Positions 1 through 9,003 of a DNA stretch of 64,000 bases are shown here, piece by piece. Numbering within the stretch: position 1 is the first letter of the stretch; every line of letters begins with the position of its first letter. Location of the stretch: NCBI GenBank assembly GCA_015075405.1, contig JABTUK010000003.1, positions 930,001 through 994,000 of the forward strand. Direction: 5' to 3'. This stretch comes from Anaerolineales bacterium (lineage in GTDB: Bacteria; Chloroflexota; Anaerolineae; 4572-78; J111). The notes beneath the pieces were generated by a model. The model had not been told where the DNA came from, ran no database searches, and was given only the letters and a program-made list of their open reading frames with translations. The position numbers and the translations under genes are program-made.

Positions 1-703
1 TACCTGCCGAAGCATCGGCGTTGGTAGCGTCGTCAATTTCCAGATAATCCACCGTCAACCCGGCCTCTTCCAGGGCTTCAACCACGCCTCGGGTGCGCTC
101 GCCCCGGCCCGCCTGGGCCAGCAAGCCCCAGACCATCGCCCGGTCACCGGCCACCAGACCAAAGCGTTTCACCGCCTCGGCGCCCAGGGCATGGCCGGCC
201 GAATATTGTTCAGCACCCACATAGCCAAAGCCATCGGCGCTGTATGCAGCTTCGAGTTCGGGCAGGGTCACGTTCTGGCTGGTCACAATAATCCCTTGCG
301 CGCGGGCGTCGTCAACTACGGCCTGGAAGGCTTCAACCCCAGGGTGGCCCATAATGGCGATGCCGTCGGGCTGAGTGGCGGCCGCTTCGGCAAACTGGGT
401 CACCATCTTTTCCGGGTTCCAATCAGACCAAACATACTCCACATTAGCGCCCAGGTCTTCTGCCGCCTGGAGAGCGCCATTATAAACTACGGTTTCAAAG
501 GGGCCGCCCGGCGCTCCGCCGGGGAAGAAAACAATGTTGGTGTTGCTGCACCACTTTGGCGCTTCGGCCTCAGCAGTAGCTTCGGCTGTTGCCTCCGGGG
601 TTTGAGCGGCTGCCGGGGCAGGGGTAGCCATAACATATTGGGCCAATAACAGGGTCAGGATTGCCAACCCCAGGGTTAATAAAAAAAGCTTACTCTGTCT
701 CAT
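1..703 (-). CDS. sugar ABC transporter substrate-binding protein (partial)
   Basis: Extracellular binding protein of a ribose/xylose-type sugar importer, encoded downstream of its permease and ATPase. Reading leftwards from the ATG at 703 gives an open frame to the window edge (234 codons), so the C-terminus is missing. The start has an AAGGAG ribosome site 7 bases upstream. Residues 1-26 look like a signal peptide, followed by an Ala/Thr/Glu-rich linker. The mature part begins with a beta strand (NIVFFPGGAPGG) and carries the periplasmic-binding-protein type 1 features of the LacI/RbsB family, including PDGIAIMGHPG and a hinge-like region with GYVGAEQYSAGHALG. The specific sugar cannot be told from the sequence. 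Confidence is high for the family and low for the ligand. Confidence 0.85.
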   Translation of the reverse strand, partial: MRQSKLFLLTLGLAILTLLLAQYVMATPAPAAAQTPEATAEATAEAEAPKWCSNTNIVFFPGGAPGGPFETVVYNGALQAAEDLGANVEYVWSDWNPEKMVTQFAEAAATQPDGIAIMGHPGVEAFQAVVDDARAQGIIVTSQNVTLPELEAAYSADGFGYVGAEQYSAGHALGAEAVKRFGLVAGDRAMVWGLLAQAGRGERTRGVVEALEEAGLTVDYLEIDDATNADASAG

Positions 704-818
704 CTTTTACTCCTTGGTATAGGTGTATGTTTAAACCAACTTTATCCAGGAAAACCAACTAACGCCGACCATCCGACAATTTTGTTGAATAAATATCCCT
801 CACCTCCTTCCAGCGAAT

Positions 819-1877
819 CTAAGATTTGGACGAACGCATGCCCGGCAGTCGCAGCCAGGTAATCTCACCGCGCCGGATCACATCCAGGGCGACCGCCAGG
901 ACAATGATCACGCCGATGACGATTTCTTTGGCGTTGGAGGGCACATCCAGGTAAACCAGGCCGGCATCCACCACCCGGATGATAAAAACGCCGACCAGCG
1001 TGCCCCAGATACCGCCAATACCCCCCGACAGCGCCGTGCCGCCGATAACCACCGCCGCCACAGAGATAAGCGTCATGTTGGTTCCGTTTTGATATGCGCC
1101 CGATTGCAGCCGGCCCATCACCAGAATGCCGCCAATGGCCGCCAAAAAACCGCTGATGCCGTAAATCACAATCAGCATCCGGTCAACGTTGATGCCAGAA
1201 AGCCGGGCGGCGGTCTGGTTGCCGCCGATAGCGTAGGTATAGCGGCCCAGTTTGGTATGCTTGAGGGTAAACCAGACAATCGCATAAATAACCAGGGCGA
1301 TAATAAGCGGCATGGGGATACGCAGCGTTCCCAGGAAAAAGTAACTGGTTAAGAACGTTAAAAATTCATCCTTTTGGATATTGATACCCGCGCCGCGAGT
1401 CGCTACCAACGAGATACCCAACAACACACTCCGAAAACCCAGCGTGACAATGAGGGGATTCATCTTCAGCTTGGTAATGAGCACCCCCTGAAACAAACCG
1501 ATGAGCGCGCCCAGCAACAAAGCAATGGGGATAGCCTGCCAGGCCGGAATACCAAAAGCAATCTGGCCGCCGGCAATATTGGTTCCGGCAATAAGGATAG
1601 CGGCAATAACCCCCGAAAAAGAAACCATCGCCTCCACCGACAAATCAATCCCGCCGGTGAGAATGACAAAGGTCTGTCCCGCCGCTACAATCCCAATAGC
1701 GGCTGCTTCCAAACCAATGAGCAGCAGGCTGGTCGGCGTCCGAAACGCGGGCGAGGCAATCCACAGCCCGCCCACCATCAGCAGCAAGACCAACAGCGGA
1801 CCGGTTTCGGTGACTAATCTCCTTAATAAATCGCGTACATCATAATCGGAGCGTTTACGCGCGATGATTTCACTCAT
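819..1877 (-). CDS. sugar ABC transporter permease (RbsC/XylH type)
   Basis: Integral membrane permease of the BPD_transp_2 family, forming the channel for the sugar taken up by the operon at 1-3435. The 352-residue length is normal. It is almost entirely hydrophobic, with about 8-10 spans, and carries the family signature GGIDLSV near residue 75. The second half has the expected GRYTYAIGGNQTAARLSGI loop that contacts the ATPase. The ATG at 1877 lies 13 bases after the ATPase stop, with AAAGG upstream, so the genes are co-transcribed. No defects are visible. The substrate is probably a pentose or a related monosaccharide, but this is inference from the family only. Confidence 0.9.
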   Translation of the reverse strand: MSEIIARKRSDYDVRDLLRRLVTETGPLLVLLLMVGGLWIASPAFRTPTSLLLIGLEAAAIGIVAAGQTFVILTGGIDLSVEAMVSFSGVIAAILIAGTNIAGGQIAFGIPAWQAIPIALLLGALIGLFQGVLITKLKMNPLIVTLGFRSVLLGISLVATRGAGINIQKDEFLTFLTSYFFLGTLRIPMPLIIALVIYAIVWFTLKHTKLGRYTYAIGGNQTAARLSGINVDRMLIVIYGISGFLAAIGGILVMGRLQSGAYQNGTNMTLISVAAVVIGGTALSGGIGGIWGTLVGVFIIRVVDAGLVYLDVPSNAKEIVIGVIIVLAVALDVIRRGEITWLRLPGMRSSKS

Positions 1878-1890
1878 AGGGTGTTTACCT

Positions 1891-3435
1891 TTAGGCTGAA
1901 TTGGTTAATGTTCTTTCAGAACTGGTGGCGTATTCCATTATTTTTTCTTCGGTGGCTTCGGCCCGATCCAGAAAGCCACTGACGGCGCCGTTGTGAATAA
2001 CCATAATCCGGTCGCTCATACCCAAAATCTCCGGCAATTCCGAGCTGACCATCAAAATAGCCACGCCTTCCTGGGCCAGTTGGTTCATCATCCGGTAAAT
2101 CTCAACTTTAGCCCCCACATCAATGCCACGCGTGGGTTCATCAAAAATCAGCAGGCGGGGTGAGGTGGCCATCCACTTGCTCAAAACCACCTTTTGTTGG
2201 GTGCCACCCGACAGGTTGATCGCCAACTGGTTCTGGCTGGAAGCCTTGATGGCCATCTTGTCAATATAATTTTGAGCCAGCGCCGCTTCTTTGCGCTGAT
2301 TGGTCACAAAGGTAGGGGTCAACCGGCCCAACACGGCCATCGTGATATTTTCACGCACGTTGAGTTGCAGCAGCAGCCCTTGCTGTTTGCGGTCTTCCGT
2401 CAGTAAAGCAATCCCGTGCCGGATAGCATCGCGCGGGCTATTAATGCTAACCTGGTGGCCCTGGACAAAGAACTTGCCGCTGTCAATCGGGTCGGCCCCA
2501 AAAATGGCCCGCACCAAATCGGTGCGCCCGGAGCCGACCAGTCCGGCCAGGCCCAGAATTTCGCCGGCATGAACCGAAAAGCTGACATTGCGCAGCCGTT
2601 TACCCTGATTTAAGCCTTCAACGCGGAATATTTCCGGCCCGCGCGGTACTTCTTCTTTAGGAAATTTCTCTGACAAATCACGCCCGACCATTAATTTGAT
2701 CAGTTGCTCTACATCAAGCATCTTGGCCGGCCGGGTGGCAATATGACGCCCATCGCGCAGCACGGTAATCCGGTCGCTGACCTCAAACGCTTCGTCTAGG
2801 TGATGGCTGATGTAGATAACGGACACGCCGTTGGCTTTTAACTCGCGGATAATGGCAAAAAGATCATGAATCTCGCGGATGCTCAGGGCCGACGTCGGCT
2901 CATCCATAATGATCAGGTCGGCTTTGTGATGGAGGGCCTTGGCTACCTCAACCATCTGCTGCTCGCCGACCCCTAATCGGCCCAGATTGGTGCGGGGGTC
3001 GACATCCAAACGCAGCTTGGCTAAAAGCTGCCGGGCCTGCCGGTGCATCTCAGGCCAGTCAATCACCGGCCCGCGCGTAATTTCGCTGCCGAGGAAAATA
3101 TTTTCGGTAATAGAAAGTTGGGGGACTTGATTGAGTTCTTGATAAATGGTGGCAATGCCGGCGGCCTGCGCCTGGCGGGGATTGGTAAAAATAACCGGCT
3201 TGCCTTTGTAACTAATCTCGCCGGCATCGGCCAAATAGACGCCGGAGATAATTTTCATCAAGGTGGATTTGCCGGCCCCGTTTTCGCCAACCAGGGCCAC
3301 CACTTCACCCTGACCGACGCTAAAGTTAACCTCAGAGAGGGCTAAAACGCCGGGAAAACGCTTGGTAATCGCCCGCATTTCCAGCAGGGGCGGCTTATTT
3401 TGCGTGGGGGGATCTACTACGTTGGAGGTTGTCAC
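1891..3435 (-). CDS. sugar ABC transporter ATP-binding protein (RbsA/XylG type)
   Basis: Double ATPase domain protein that powers the importer encoded with it. The first half has Walker A GENGAGKST, the signature LGVGEQQMVEVAKAL and Walker B LIIMDEPTSAL. The second half has the degenerate P-loop LVGSGRTDLV usual in this family, then LSGGTQQKVVLSKWM and LLIFDEPTRGID. An open frame extends upstream to 3576, but a complete sigma70-type promoter (3493-3521) and an operator-like palindrome (3460-3489) lie inside that extension, so it cannot be translated from this mRNA. The first usable in-frame start after the predicted transcription start is GTG at 3435, giving 514 residues, close to the family norm of about 500. 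The ribosome site (AGGT, 9 bases upstream) is weak. First gene of the operon. Confidence 0.85.
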   Translation of the reverse strand: MTTSNVVDPPTQNKPPLLEMRAITKRFPGVLALSEVNFSVGQGEVVALVGENGAGKSTLMKIISGVYLADAGEISYKGKPVIFTNPRQAQAAGIATIYQELNQVPQLSITENIFLGSEITRGPVIDWPEMHRQARQLLAKLRLDVDPRTNLGRLGVGEQQMVEVAKALHHKADLIIMDEPTSALSIREIHDLFAIIRELKANGVSVIYISHHLDEAFEVSDRITVLRDGRHIATRPAKMLDVEQLIKLMVGRDLSEKFPKEEVPRGPEIFRVEGLNQGKRLRNVSFSVHAGEILGLAGLVGSGRTDLVRAIFGADPIDSGKFFVQGHQVSINSPRDAIRHGIALLTEDRKQQGLLLQLNVRENITMAVLGRLTPTFVTNQRKEAALAQNYIDKMAIKASSQNQLAINLSGGTQQKVVLSKWMATSPRLLIFDEPTRGIDVGAKVEIYRMMNQLAQEGVAILMVSSELPEILGMSDRIMVIHNGAVSGFLDRAEATEEKIMEYATSSERTLTNSA

Positions 3436-3459
3436 AGCCTTGTAACCTGACTTATTTTT

Positions 3460-3489
3460 ATCGTTATCGTTCCCGTGAACGATAACGAT
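3460..3489. promoter_or_regulatory. operator-like perfect inverted repeat
   Basis: Two 13-base arms, ATCGTTATCGTTC and GAACGATAACGAT, are exact reverse complements separated by CCGT. The palindrome begins 4 bases downstream of the -10 box of the leftward promoter at 3493-3521 and spans the predicted transcription start. That is the classic position for a repressor site. The CG-centred, pseudo-symmetric form suits a LacI- or GntR-type sugar repressor. No regulator gene lies next to it, so the protein is unknown. Confidence 0.7.
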
Positions 3490-3492
3490 GCC

Positions 3493-3521
3493 ATTATAAG
3501 CCTGAAAAAATGGGGTGTCAA
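3493..3521 (-). promoter_or_regulatory. sigma70-type promoter of the sugar ABC operon
   Basis: On the minus strand the sequence reads TTGACA (3521-3516), a 17-base spacer, then TATAAT (3498-3493). Both hexamers match the consensus exactly. The predicted start near 3486 falls in the operator palindrome. It drives the operon that runs leftwards from 3435. Confidence 0.85.
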
Positions 3522-3562
3522 ATTTCGGGAAGCGAGAATACAGGGGAGGCGGCTTAAAACAA

Positions 3563-3597
3563 AGAGCGGAAACCAAAGATTTTCTGGTTTCCGCTCT
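3563..3597 (-). terminator. intrinsic terminator after the TPR/membrane gene
   Basis: A 13-bp perfect stem (AGAGCGGAAACCA with TGGTTTCCGCTCT) around a 9-base loop is followed on the minus strand by TTTGTTTT. It lies 130 bases beyond the stop of the leftward gene at 3729 and separates that gene from the promoter of the sugar operon. Confidence 0.8.
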
Positions 3598-3728
3598 CTG
3601 TTGCGCTCTCAGCAGCTATCACAGTCCAATCAAAACCTAATTTCATTTCTTACCAAGAATTCAGTAAGCCAGCACTGTGTCTACTAGACCCGTATGCAAC
3701 TCCTGTTACGAGGCTTAGGCGTAAATTA

Positions 3729-6284
3729 TTATGGGCCTGAGGTTGACTGCCCTCCAAGAGTAATTGAGACTCCCTGTAACGCAATACTCAACAGCCGGTC
3801 TGCGGTCCCGGTAGCCAGACTGGTGATAAGGGAAGTAAGCGCAGTTCCAAAAACCGTAACGATTATCGTAAAAACCTGGGAATTATAGGAAATCCTCACT
3901 TGTCTCCAGGAGAATTGCAGCGAAGCCCAATCCATCATTACCCCGGTAAAAACAAAGGTAACCAATATACGGATCACTGTTCCCCAAAGTTGAACGCCAT
4001 CAACCTGATTCCATAACCACATCCAGTCAAATAGAGTGTTCAATGCGGCAAGCACAATCCCAAATACTAACCCTTTCACCACTCCATAATCTCCCCAGAG
4101 AACACGATAGAAATAGCCAAAAAAGAATAAATATATTGGACCCCAAGGCACACCAACAGTTGTAAAAAGGAAATTCCAAATATCAGAGAGTACAATTTCT
4201 TCCTGGTATGAGGCTAAAACCAAAAAGATGGCATAGGGAATTAACCCAAATCCAAGCGCAATTAGACTGTTTCTGAAAGGGTTTGCCGCTGGTCCGACCC
4301 TGAACAAGACATTTTTTAGAATTTCATCATCTGGTAGACCAACTTCTTGTCTGAACTTTGCCAAAGCATCCTTTTCTTTTTGAATAATTTGAGCCAGAAT
4401 CTCCCGTGACTCGTTATATTCCGCTACTTTTATTGTACCTTTTGCCAAAGCTAATTCTTGAGACCGCATTTCACTTTCTAAATTCTGAATGTGGTTTATT
4501 GAATTTATTTTTTCAACGATTGCTCGCCTGGTTAAAGCATAAAACTTCTTTAAGTACAACCAATCAAATCCAGAGAACCAGGCGGAATTGTGGACCAAGA
4601 AAAGATAATAGATCATCCCGCTGATCAGTAAATAGATAGGAAGCAAAAACAAATTATCTAAAAGTCGGGGAATTAAGTAGCAAGTAAAGACGATTGCACC
4701 TAAATGAATAAAGTTGATCTGATCATGTCGACCTTGGTGCCAGTTACCCAAAGCTAGTCGAACTAATAGAAAACCCAAAACAAAAACATATGCTTGACCC
4801 ATTAGGAAACGATTAACTGGTACCCCCCGATCTATCATTAACCAAAGTGGATATAGAATTGTAAGTCCTGCTGATGCTAATAGAGCAAGGTCAAATAACC
4901 AGGAAAATATTGAGTGTGGATGAAAAAAATGATACAGAACATCGGCAAATTCTTGATTAGCGTTTTCAATATTCCTTGCATCCCGCCGAATCTTGATAAG
5001 GACGAAAAGGCCCCAAATCGTTGAAGACGCGTTCAACATAATGTAGGCTAGTGGCCTAATAAAATTATTTGTTCCTATCCAAAGTTTTCGCCGATTAAAT
5101 TGATCTGGTTCTATGAATATCTCTAAAGGATAACCTGGATCGGTGGTGGCTGCTAATTGCCAAGATAACTGTTTATCATTTACAGTTACAAAAGATTGGG
5201 TAGCAGAAATAACCTCAGCTCCTTCGGCGATAACGGTGATTGTTGTTGGTGTTCTATAAGCGGTCAAAGGTAAATTACTTAATACAATGGATAGGGGTTT
5301 CTCGGGATCGTAGATACCACGCCATAAATACGTATAATACACGCGCTCAAGTTGATCAGAAATCATGACCTTCCCATTTTTTATTTCTATGCTAATTGGT
5401 TCCCCATATCCAATCCAATAATAATAATTTTTTGAGCCAAAACTGGCATTGCCCCAAGCTAATCGTCGGCTACCAAAGGTTACTTCTCTATGCTTTAGAG
5501 CAGCTTTCACATCCTCAGGGATATTTTCTATCTCTGCCCATTTTTGGATCATCAGGTGATCGGCGCTTAAAGTGATAGTTAACTCTCGAGTAGCAGTTAG
5601 TAATTCGGCTTGGCATAGATCAAAATAACCGTTAGAAGTCGCAGATTTGGTGCAAGTTTGAAAAGACTGCTCGGCCAGCTTCAAATTACCAGATTGCTTT
5701 AAGGCCAGCCCAGCGCCGTACAAAGCTTCATGTGAGTCCGGGGCAATTTTTAAGACTTCCGCCGCTGTTTGAGATGCTTTTTCAAATTCACGAATTCTAT
5801 AATATAGTCCACTTAAGCCCAACAAAACTTCATCGTCTTTGCCTTTGATGGCCAATTCCTTAGCTTGCTCGGCATACTCAAACCCTCTTGTGGTCAAGGT
5901 GTAAGGGTAAATATTAGTTAGTCCATAATCTAGCCAAGCCAGTTTCTCTAAGGGCCAGGGATTGTCAGGATACTCATTCGCAAGTTGTTGAAATACAGAT
6001 TGACCTCGTTTCGGCCATTGTGGATCTTTCCAGTAGAGGTCTTCCAAATCATCATATCCCTGTACAAGCCTGGGATCATGACGAATAGCCTCAATTAAGC
6101 GCCTTTCCTCAAGGTATTTACTACCTATCCAAATACTGAATCCAGCTAATACTACCAGGATCAGTACCAAATACCCCTTTATTATTGGTATATTGATATT
6201 TAGCAGGCGTGGCCATATTACCCGAATTTGGGCAATTGTTTTCATTTTGAGCTTATTTATCTTTTCAAAAGTGACGGGTTTCAT
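3729..6284 (-). CDS. large TPR and multi-span membrane protein, function unknown
   Basis: 851 residues that I do not recognise as a named family. An N-terminal transmembrane segment (about residues 38-55) is followed by TPR-like helices (about 95-230, including EVLKIAPDSHEALYGAGLALKQSG). A beta-rich stretch (about 240-400) comes next, then several membrane spans (about 430-590). A charged coiled coil (about 610-670, EKINSINHIQNLESEMRSQ) precedes a final group of 4-5 spans to the end. The gene is clearly more AT-rich than its neighbours and uses many A/T-ending codons, which suggests transfer. ATG at 6284 lacks a clear ribosome site; ATG at 6245 is an alternative. It stands alone, with its own terminator at 3563-3597. 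A role in envelope assembly or sensing is only a guess. Confidence 0.75.
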   Translation of the reverse strand: MKPVTFEKINKLKMKTIAQIRVIWPRLLNINIPIIKGYLVLILVVLAGFSIWIGSKYLEERRLIEAIRHDPRLVQGYDDLEDLYWKDPQWPKRGQSVFQQLANEYPDNPWPLEKLAWLDYGLTNIYPYTLTTRGFEYAEQAKELAIKGKDDEVLLGLSGLYYRIREFEKASQTAAEVLKIAPDSHEALYGAGLALKQSGNLKLAEQSFQTCTKSATSNGYFDLCQAELLTATRELTITLSADHLMIQKWAEIENIPEDVKAALKHREVTFGSRRLAWGNASFGSKNYYYWIGYGEPISIEIKNGKVMISDQLERVYYTYLWRGIYDPEKPLSIVLSNLPLTAYRTPTTITVIAEGAEVISATQSFVTVNDKQLSWQLAATTDPGYPLEIFIEPDQFNRRKLWIGTNNFIRPLAYIMLNASSTIWGLFVLIKIRRDARNIENANQEFADVLYHFFHPHSIFSWLFDLALLASAGLTILYPLWLMIDRGVPVNRFLMGQAYVFVLGFLLVRLALGNWHQGRHDQINFIHLGAIVFTCYLIPRLLDNLFLLPIYLLISGMIYYLFLVHNSAWFSGFDWLYLKKFYALTRRAIVEKINSINHIQNLESEMRSQELALAKGTIKVAEYNESREILAQIIQKEKDALAKFRQEVGLPDDEILKNVLFRVGPAANPFRNSLIALGFGLIPYAIFLVLASYQEEIVLSDIWNFLFTTVGVPWGPIYLFFFGYFYRVLWGDYGVVKGLVFGIVLAALNTLFDWMWLWNQVDGVQLWGTVIRILVTFVFTGVMMDWASLQFSWRQVRISYNSQVFTIIVTVFGTALTSLITSLATGTADRLLSIALQGVSITLGGQSTSGP

Positions 6285-6380
6285 TTTTTAAGCTCAAAAT
6301 ATTCCAAATTAGCCAAACCTCGCTTACCCGATTGAAAAATGGGTTGGAACTTTCGTCCAGTGATCTAACATATCCTTTTA

Positions 6381-7133
6381 CTACCACCCACCCCCACCAA
6401 CATTGGCCTCGATGCGGCTGTCGCGTTCGGCCTGGGCGCGGGGCAGGTCGAGGATGATGATTTTGCCGGACTCGTAGGCCACCAGACCGCGCTTTTGCCA
6501 ATCGCGCAGCAGCCGGTTGACCCACTCCCGCCGCGCCCCCACCAGCGAAGCCAGGTCGGTCTGGTTCAGCGACAGGTCGAGGATATAACGCTTGCCCGCC
6601 TCTTCTTCCTGACCAAACTGCTCGTTGTACAGCAGCAGGATGTGCAGCAGCCGGCCGGCCGCATCGTACTGGGCGATGGTTTCGGCAAAGGCGGCGGTCC
6701 AGCGCACCCGGCTGGATAATAATTTGGTCATGCCCAGGGCCAGATCAGGCAGATGGCGCATGTGCTGCAAAAATTTCTCGTGGGGCATCAGCAGCAAATC
6801 TGTCGCCTCGATGGCTTTGGCCGTGGCCGAGCGCGGCTCGCTGTCCACCACCGCGAACTCGCCCATCACGCTGCCGGTCGAATAAATGGCAATGGTCGTT
6901 TCCGCTCCAGAAGGACTAATCCGAAAAATACGGACTTTGCCGCGCACCACCAGGTATAATTCCCGGCTGGTATCGCCCTGGCGAAAAATAATCTCGTCTT
7001 TGCCAAATTCTCTGGGGTGAAAGTCATTAACCAGGGTCGCCAATTCCGCTTCACTCACCTGGCTGAACAACGACACCTGTTTGAGAAAAGCAATTCGCCG
7101 GGCCAAAATTTCCTGGCGGGATGATGGACGCAA
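6381..7133 (-). CDS. Crp/Fnr family transcriptional regulator
   Basis: Soluble one-component regulator of about 250 residues. Residues 15-130 form a cyclic-nucleotide-binding beta-roll (IIFRQGDTSRELYLVVRGKVR, then GSVMGEFAVVDSEPRSATAKA). A long dimer helix follows, and residues about 185-235 form the Crp-type winged helix (LSLNQTDLASLVGARREWVNRLL). The PRSATAKA stretch has the Arg-Ser usually needed to hold the cyclic phosphate, so a cAMP-like ligand is possible. No Fnr-type cysteine cluster is present. It lies downstream of enolase in the same direction, but two hairpin repeats (7144-7269) separate them, so shared transcription is doubtful. The C-terminal VGGGGW tail is odd but harmless. Confidence 0.88.
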   Translation of the reverse strand: MRPSSRQEILARRIAFLKQVSLFSQVSEAELATLVNDFHPREFGKDEIIFRQGDTSRELYLVVRGKVRIFRISPSGAETTIAIYSTGSVMGEFAVVDSEPRSATAKAIEATDLLLMPHEKFLQHMRHLPDLALGMTKLLSSRVRWTAAFAETIAQYDAAGRLLHILLLYNEQFGQEEEAGKRYILDLSLNQTDLASLVGARREWVNRLLRDWQKRGLVAYESGKIIILDLPRAQAERDSRIEANVGGGGW

Positions 7134-7143
7134 GGGATTCCTC

Positions 7144-7269
7144 GGAGATTAGAGATTGGAGATTAGAGATTGGAGATTAATCAATCTCCAATCTCTGATC
7201 TCCGGCGTGAACACACCTTATGCGTGGTGTGTGTTCTGTTAATTTTACGGACCACGCACCACGCACTAC
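7144..7269. repeat. two iterated-unit palindromes between crp-like gene and eno
   Basis: 7144-7203 has iterations of GGAGATTAGAGATT followed by the inverted version, with one mismatch in a 21-bp arm. 7211-7269 has TGCGTGGTGTGTG opposed to ACCACGCACCACGCA. Both are copies of the iterated palindrome class found throughout the window. They may act as the enolase terminator. Confidence 0.75.
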
Positions 7270-7274
7270 GAGAC

Positions 7275-8564
7275 CTACCTCACGTTATAAAACGCACGCA
7301 GTCCAGGATAGACGGCTGTTTCGGCCAACTCCTCCTCGATGCGGAGCAGTTGGTTGTACTTGGCCACCCGGTCGGAGCGGGCCGGGGCGCCGGTTTTGAT
7401 TTGCCCGGCGTTGAGGGCCACGGCCAGGTCGGCAATGGTGGTATCTTCGGTTTCGCCGGAGCGATGGGAGACCACCGCCGTCCAGCCGGCCTTTTTGGCC
7501 ATCTCGATGGCGGCGATAGTTTCGCTCAGCGAGCCAATCTGGTTGAGTTTAATCAGAATGCTGTTGGCGGCCTTCTTCTCGATGGCCTGTTTCAGCCGGG
7601 CCACATTCGTCACCAGGAAATCGTCACCCACCAACTGTACCCGGTCGCCAATAGCCTGGCGCAGACCGCCCCAGCCTTCCCAATCATCCTCGGCCAAACC
7701 ATCTTCAATCGAGATAATCGGATACTGGCTGACCCAACTTTCCCATAGTTTAATCATGTCGTTGCTGGAGAGCGTCTTTTTCTCGATGCGCAGAGTGTAC
7801 TTGCCATCCTCATATAACTCGGACACCGCCGGGTCGAGCGCAATCAACACCTGCTCACCCGCCTTGTAGCCGGCTTTGCCAATGGCTTCCAAAATCACTT
7901 CGACCGCCTCGGCGTTGCCGCTCTTGAGGGCCGGGGCAAAGCCACCCTCGTCGCCGACGTTGGTGTTGTACCCTTTGTCCTTCAACACTTTTTTGAGGGC
8001 GTGATAAATCTCCGCCCCCCAGCGCAGCCCTTCGCGGAAGCTCTCCGCGCCGACGGGCATGACCATAAATTCCTGAAAGTCGGTGGTTTGCCAGCCGGTG
8101 TGCGCCCCGCCGTTGAGAATGTTCAGCATCGGCACCGGCAGGGTGCGGGCGCTGACGCCGCCCAAGTAGCGGTAAAGCGGCTGGCCCGTGCTCTCGGCTG
8201 CGGCCTTGGCCACCGCCAGGCTGACGGCCAGGATGGCATTGGCCCCCAATTCGGCTTTGTTGGGTGTGCCGTCCAACTGGCACATAAAGGCGTCAATGCC
8301 TTCCTGGTCGCGGGCATCCCAGCCAAATAACTCAGAGGCAATTTTTTCATTGATATTCTCCACAGCCTTTTCGACGCCCTTGCCCAAATAGCGGCTCTTG
8401 TCGCCATCGCGCAGTTCCAGCGCTTCGTGAACGCCGGTAGACGCCCCGGAGGGGACGGCCGCCCGGCCCATAGCGCCATCTTCCAAAATAACTTCAACCT
8501 CAATAGTGGGGTTGCCCCGCGAATCGAGAATTTCTCGCGCGACAATTTCTTCAATGTAACTCAT
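7275..8564 (-). CDS. eno: enolase (phosphopyruvate hydratase)
   Basis: Interconverts 2-phosphoglycerate and phosphoenolpyruvate in glycolysis, in the cytoplasm. The 429-residue length is standard. Visible active-site parts are SGASTG near residue 40, GDEGGFAP near 205, the metal-ligand region SIEDGLAEDDW, GDDFLVTN, the enolase signature ILIKLNQIGSLSET with the catalytic Lys, and SHRSGETED. The start ATG is preceded by AAGGAG. A candidate promoter lies at 8685-8713, which places the hairpin repeat 8597-8670 in the 5' leader. Confidence 0.98.
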   Translation of the reverse strand: MSYIEEIVAREILDSRGNPTIEVEVILEDGAMGRAAVPSGASTGVHEALELRDGDKSRYLGKGVEKAVENINEKIASELFGWDARDQEGIDAFMCQLDGTPNKAELGANAILAVSLAVAKAAAESTGQPLYRYLGGVSARTLPVPMLNILNGGAHTGWQTTDFQEFMVMPVGAESFREGLRWGAEIYHALKKVLKDKGYNTNVGDEGGFAPALKSGNAEAVEVILEAIGKAGYKAGEQVLIALDPAVSELYEDGKYTLRIEKKTLSSNDMIKLWESWVSQYPIISIEDGLAEDDWEGWGGLRQAIGDRVQLVGDDFLVTNVARLKQAIEKKAANSILIKLNQIGSLSETIAAIEMAKKAGWTAVVSHRSGETEDTTIADLAVALNAGQIKTGAPARSDRVAKYNQLLRIEEELAETAVYPGLRAFYNVR

Positions 8565-8596
8565 AGTTAACTCCTTGTGGTTATGATTTGCTTAAG

Positions 8597-8670
8597 AGAG
8601 AGGCGAAGAGACGTGAGGCGAGGAGGCGAGGATAGGTCTTTCTGCCTCCTCGCCTCCTCGCCTCTTCGCC
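8597..8670. repeat. iterated GAGGCGA palindrome in the eno leader
   Basis: AGAGGCGAAGAG...GAGGCGAGGAGGCGAG on one arm and CCTCCTCGCCTCCTCGCC on the other, with a short loop. It belongs to the GAGGCGA subfamily that recurs at 9381, 22616, 23605, 32367, 33365, 47762 and 54335. Confidence 0.8.
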
Positions 8671-8684
8671 CCATCCCGGCGTCT

Positions 8685-8713
8685 ATCTTACAACGATTTG
8701 GCTGCTTCGACAA
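8685..8713 (-). promoter_or_regulatory. candidate eno promoter
   Basis: On the minus strand TTGTCG (8713-8708), 17 bases, then TAAGAT (8690-8685): four of six matches in each hexamer. It is plausible by position only. Confidence 0.35.
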
Positions 8714-8767
8714 TTCTTTAGCGCGGCTGCGAGACCGGCAAATTTGCGCATTTTGTAACTGCGCAAG

Positions 8768-8800
8768 TATGTCATTTCGACCGAAGGGAGAAATCCTTAG
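8768..8800. repeat. half copy of the ATGTCATTTCGA repeat
   Basis: Reads TATGTCATTTCGACCGAAGG then GAGAAATCC, matching one arm of the MITE-like element found complete at 42441, 51792 and 56221. The opposing arm is absent. The rest of the gap 8565-9003 holds only the hairpins at 8597 and 8923. Confidence 0.6.
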
Positions 8801-8922
8801 AATTGACAGCCGCCAATATCGCCAGTAGACTATGACACTATGATCCGTGCCCCCGGCCTGGTCCGAGGAGTTGTGCCAGCAGTTGCAGGCGGTTGATTTC
8901 TTCAATCGAGTTAGAGAAGAAA

Positions 8923-8984
8923 AAAGGAACTAAAGGAACTGGGGAACTGAGGGGCAAGTTCCTTCAGTTCCCTCAGTTCCCCTT
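8923..8984. repeat. iterated GGAACT palindrome
   Basis: AAAGGAACT/GGGGAACTGAG iterations opposed to AGTTCCTTCAGTTCCCTCAG. Same subfamily as the copies at 37464, 57204 and 59523. It lies directly upstream of acylphosphatase. Confidence 0.75.
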
Positions 8985-9003
8985 ATAGCAAATGGAGCAT
9001 CCA

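Noticed and set aside
1374..1817. Small plus-strand frames opposite the sugar permease
   Set aside because: Shadows of the membrane protein gene; low-complexity Gln/Asn/Arg composition and no start signals.
3436..3576. N-terminal extension of the sugar ATPase frame
   Set aside because: Contains a consensus promoter and operator and adds residues absent from the family; treated as untranslated.
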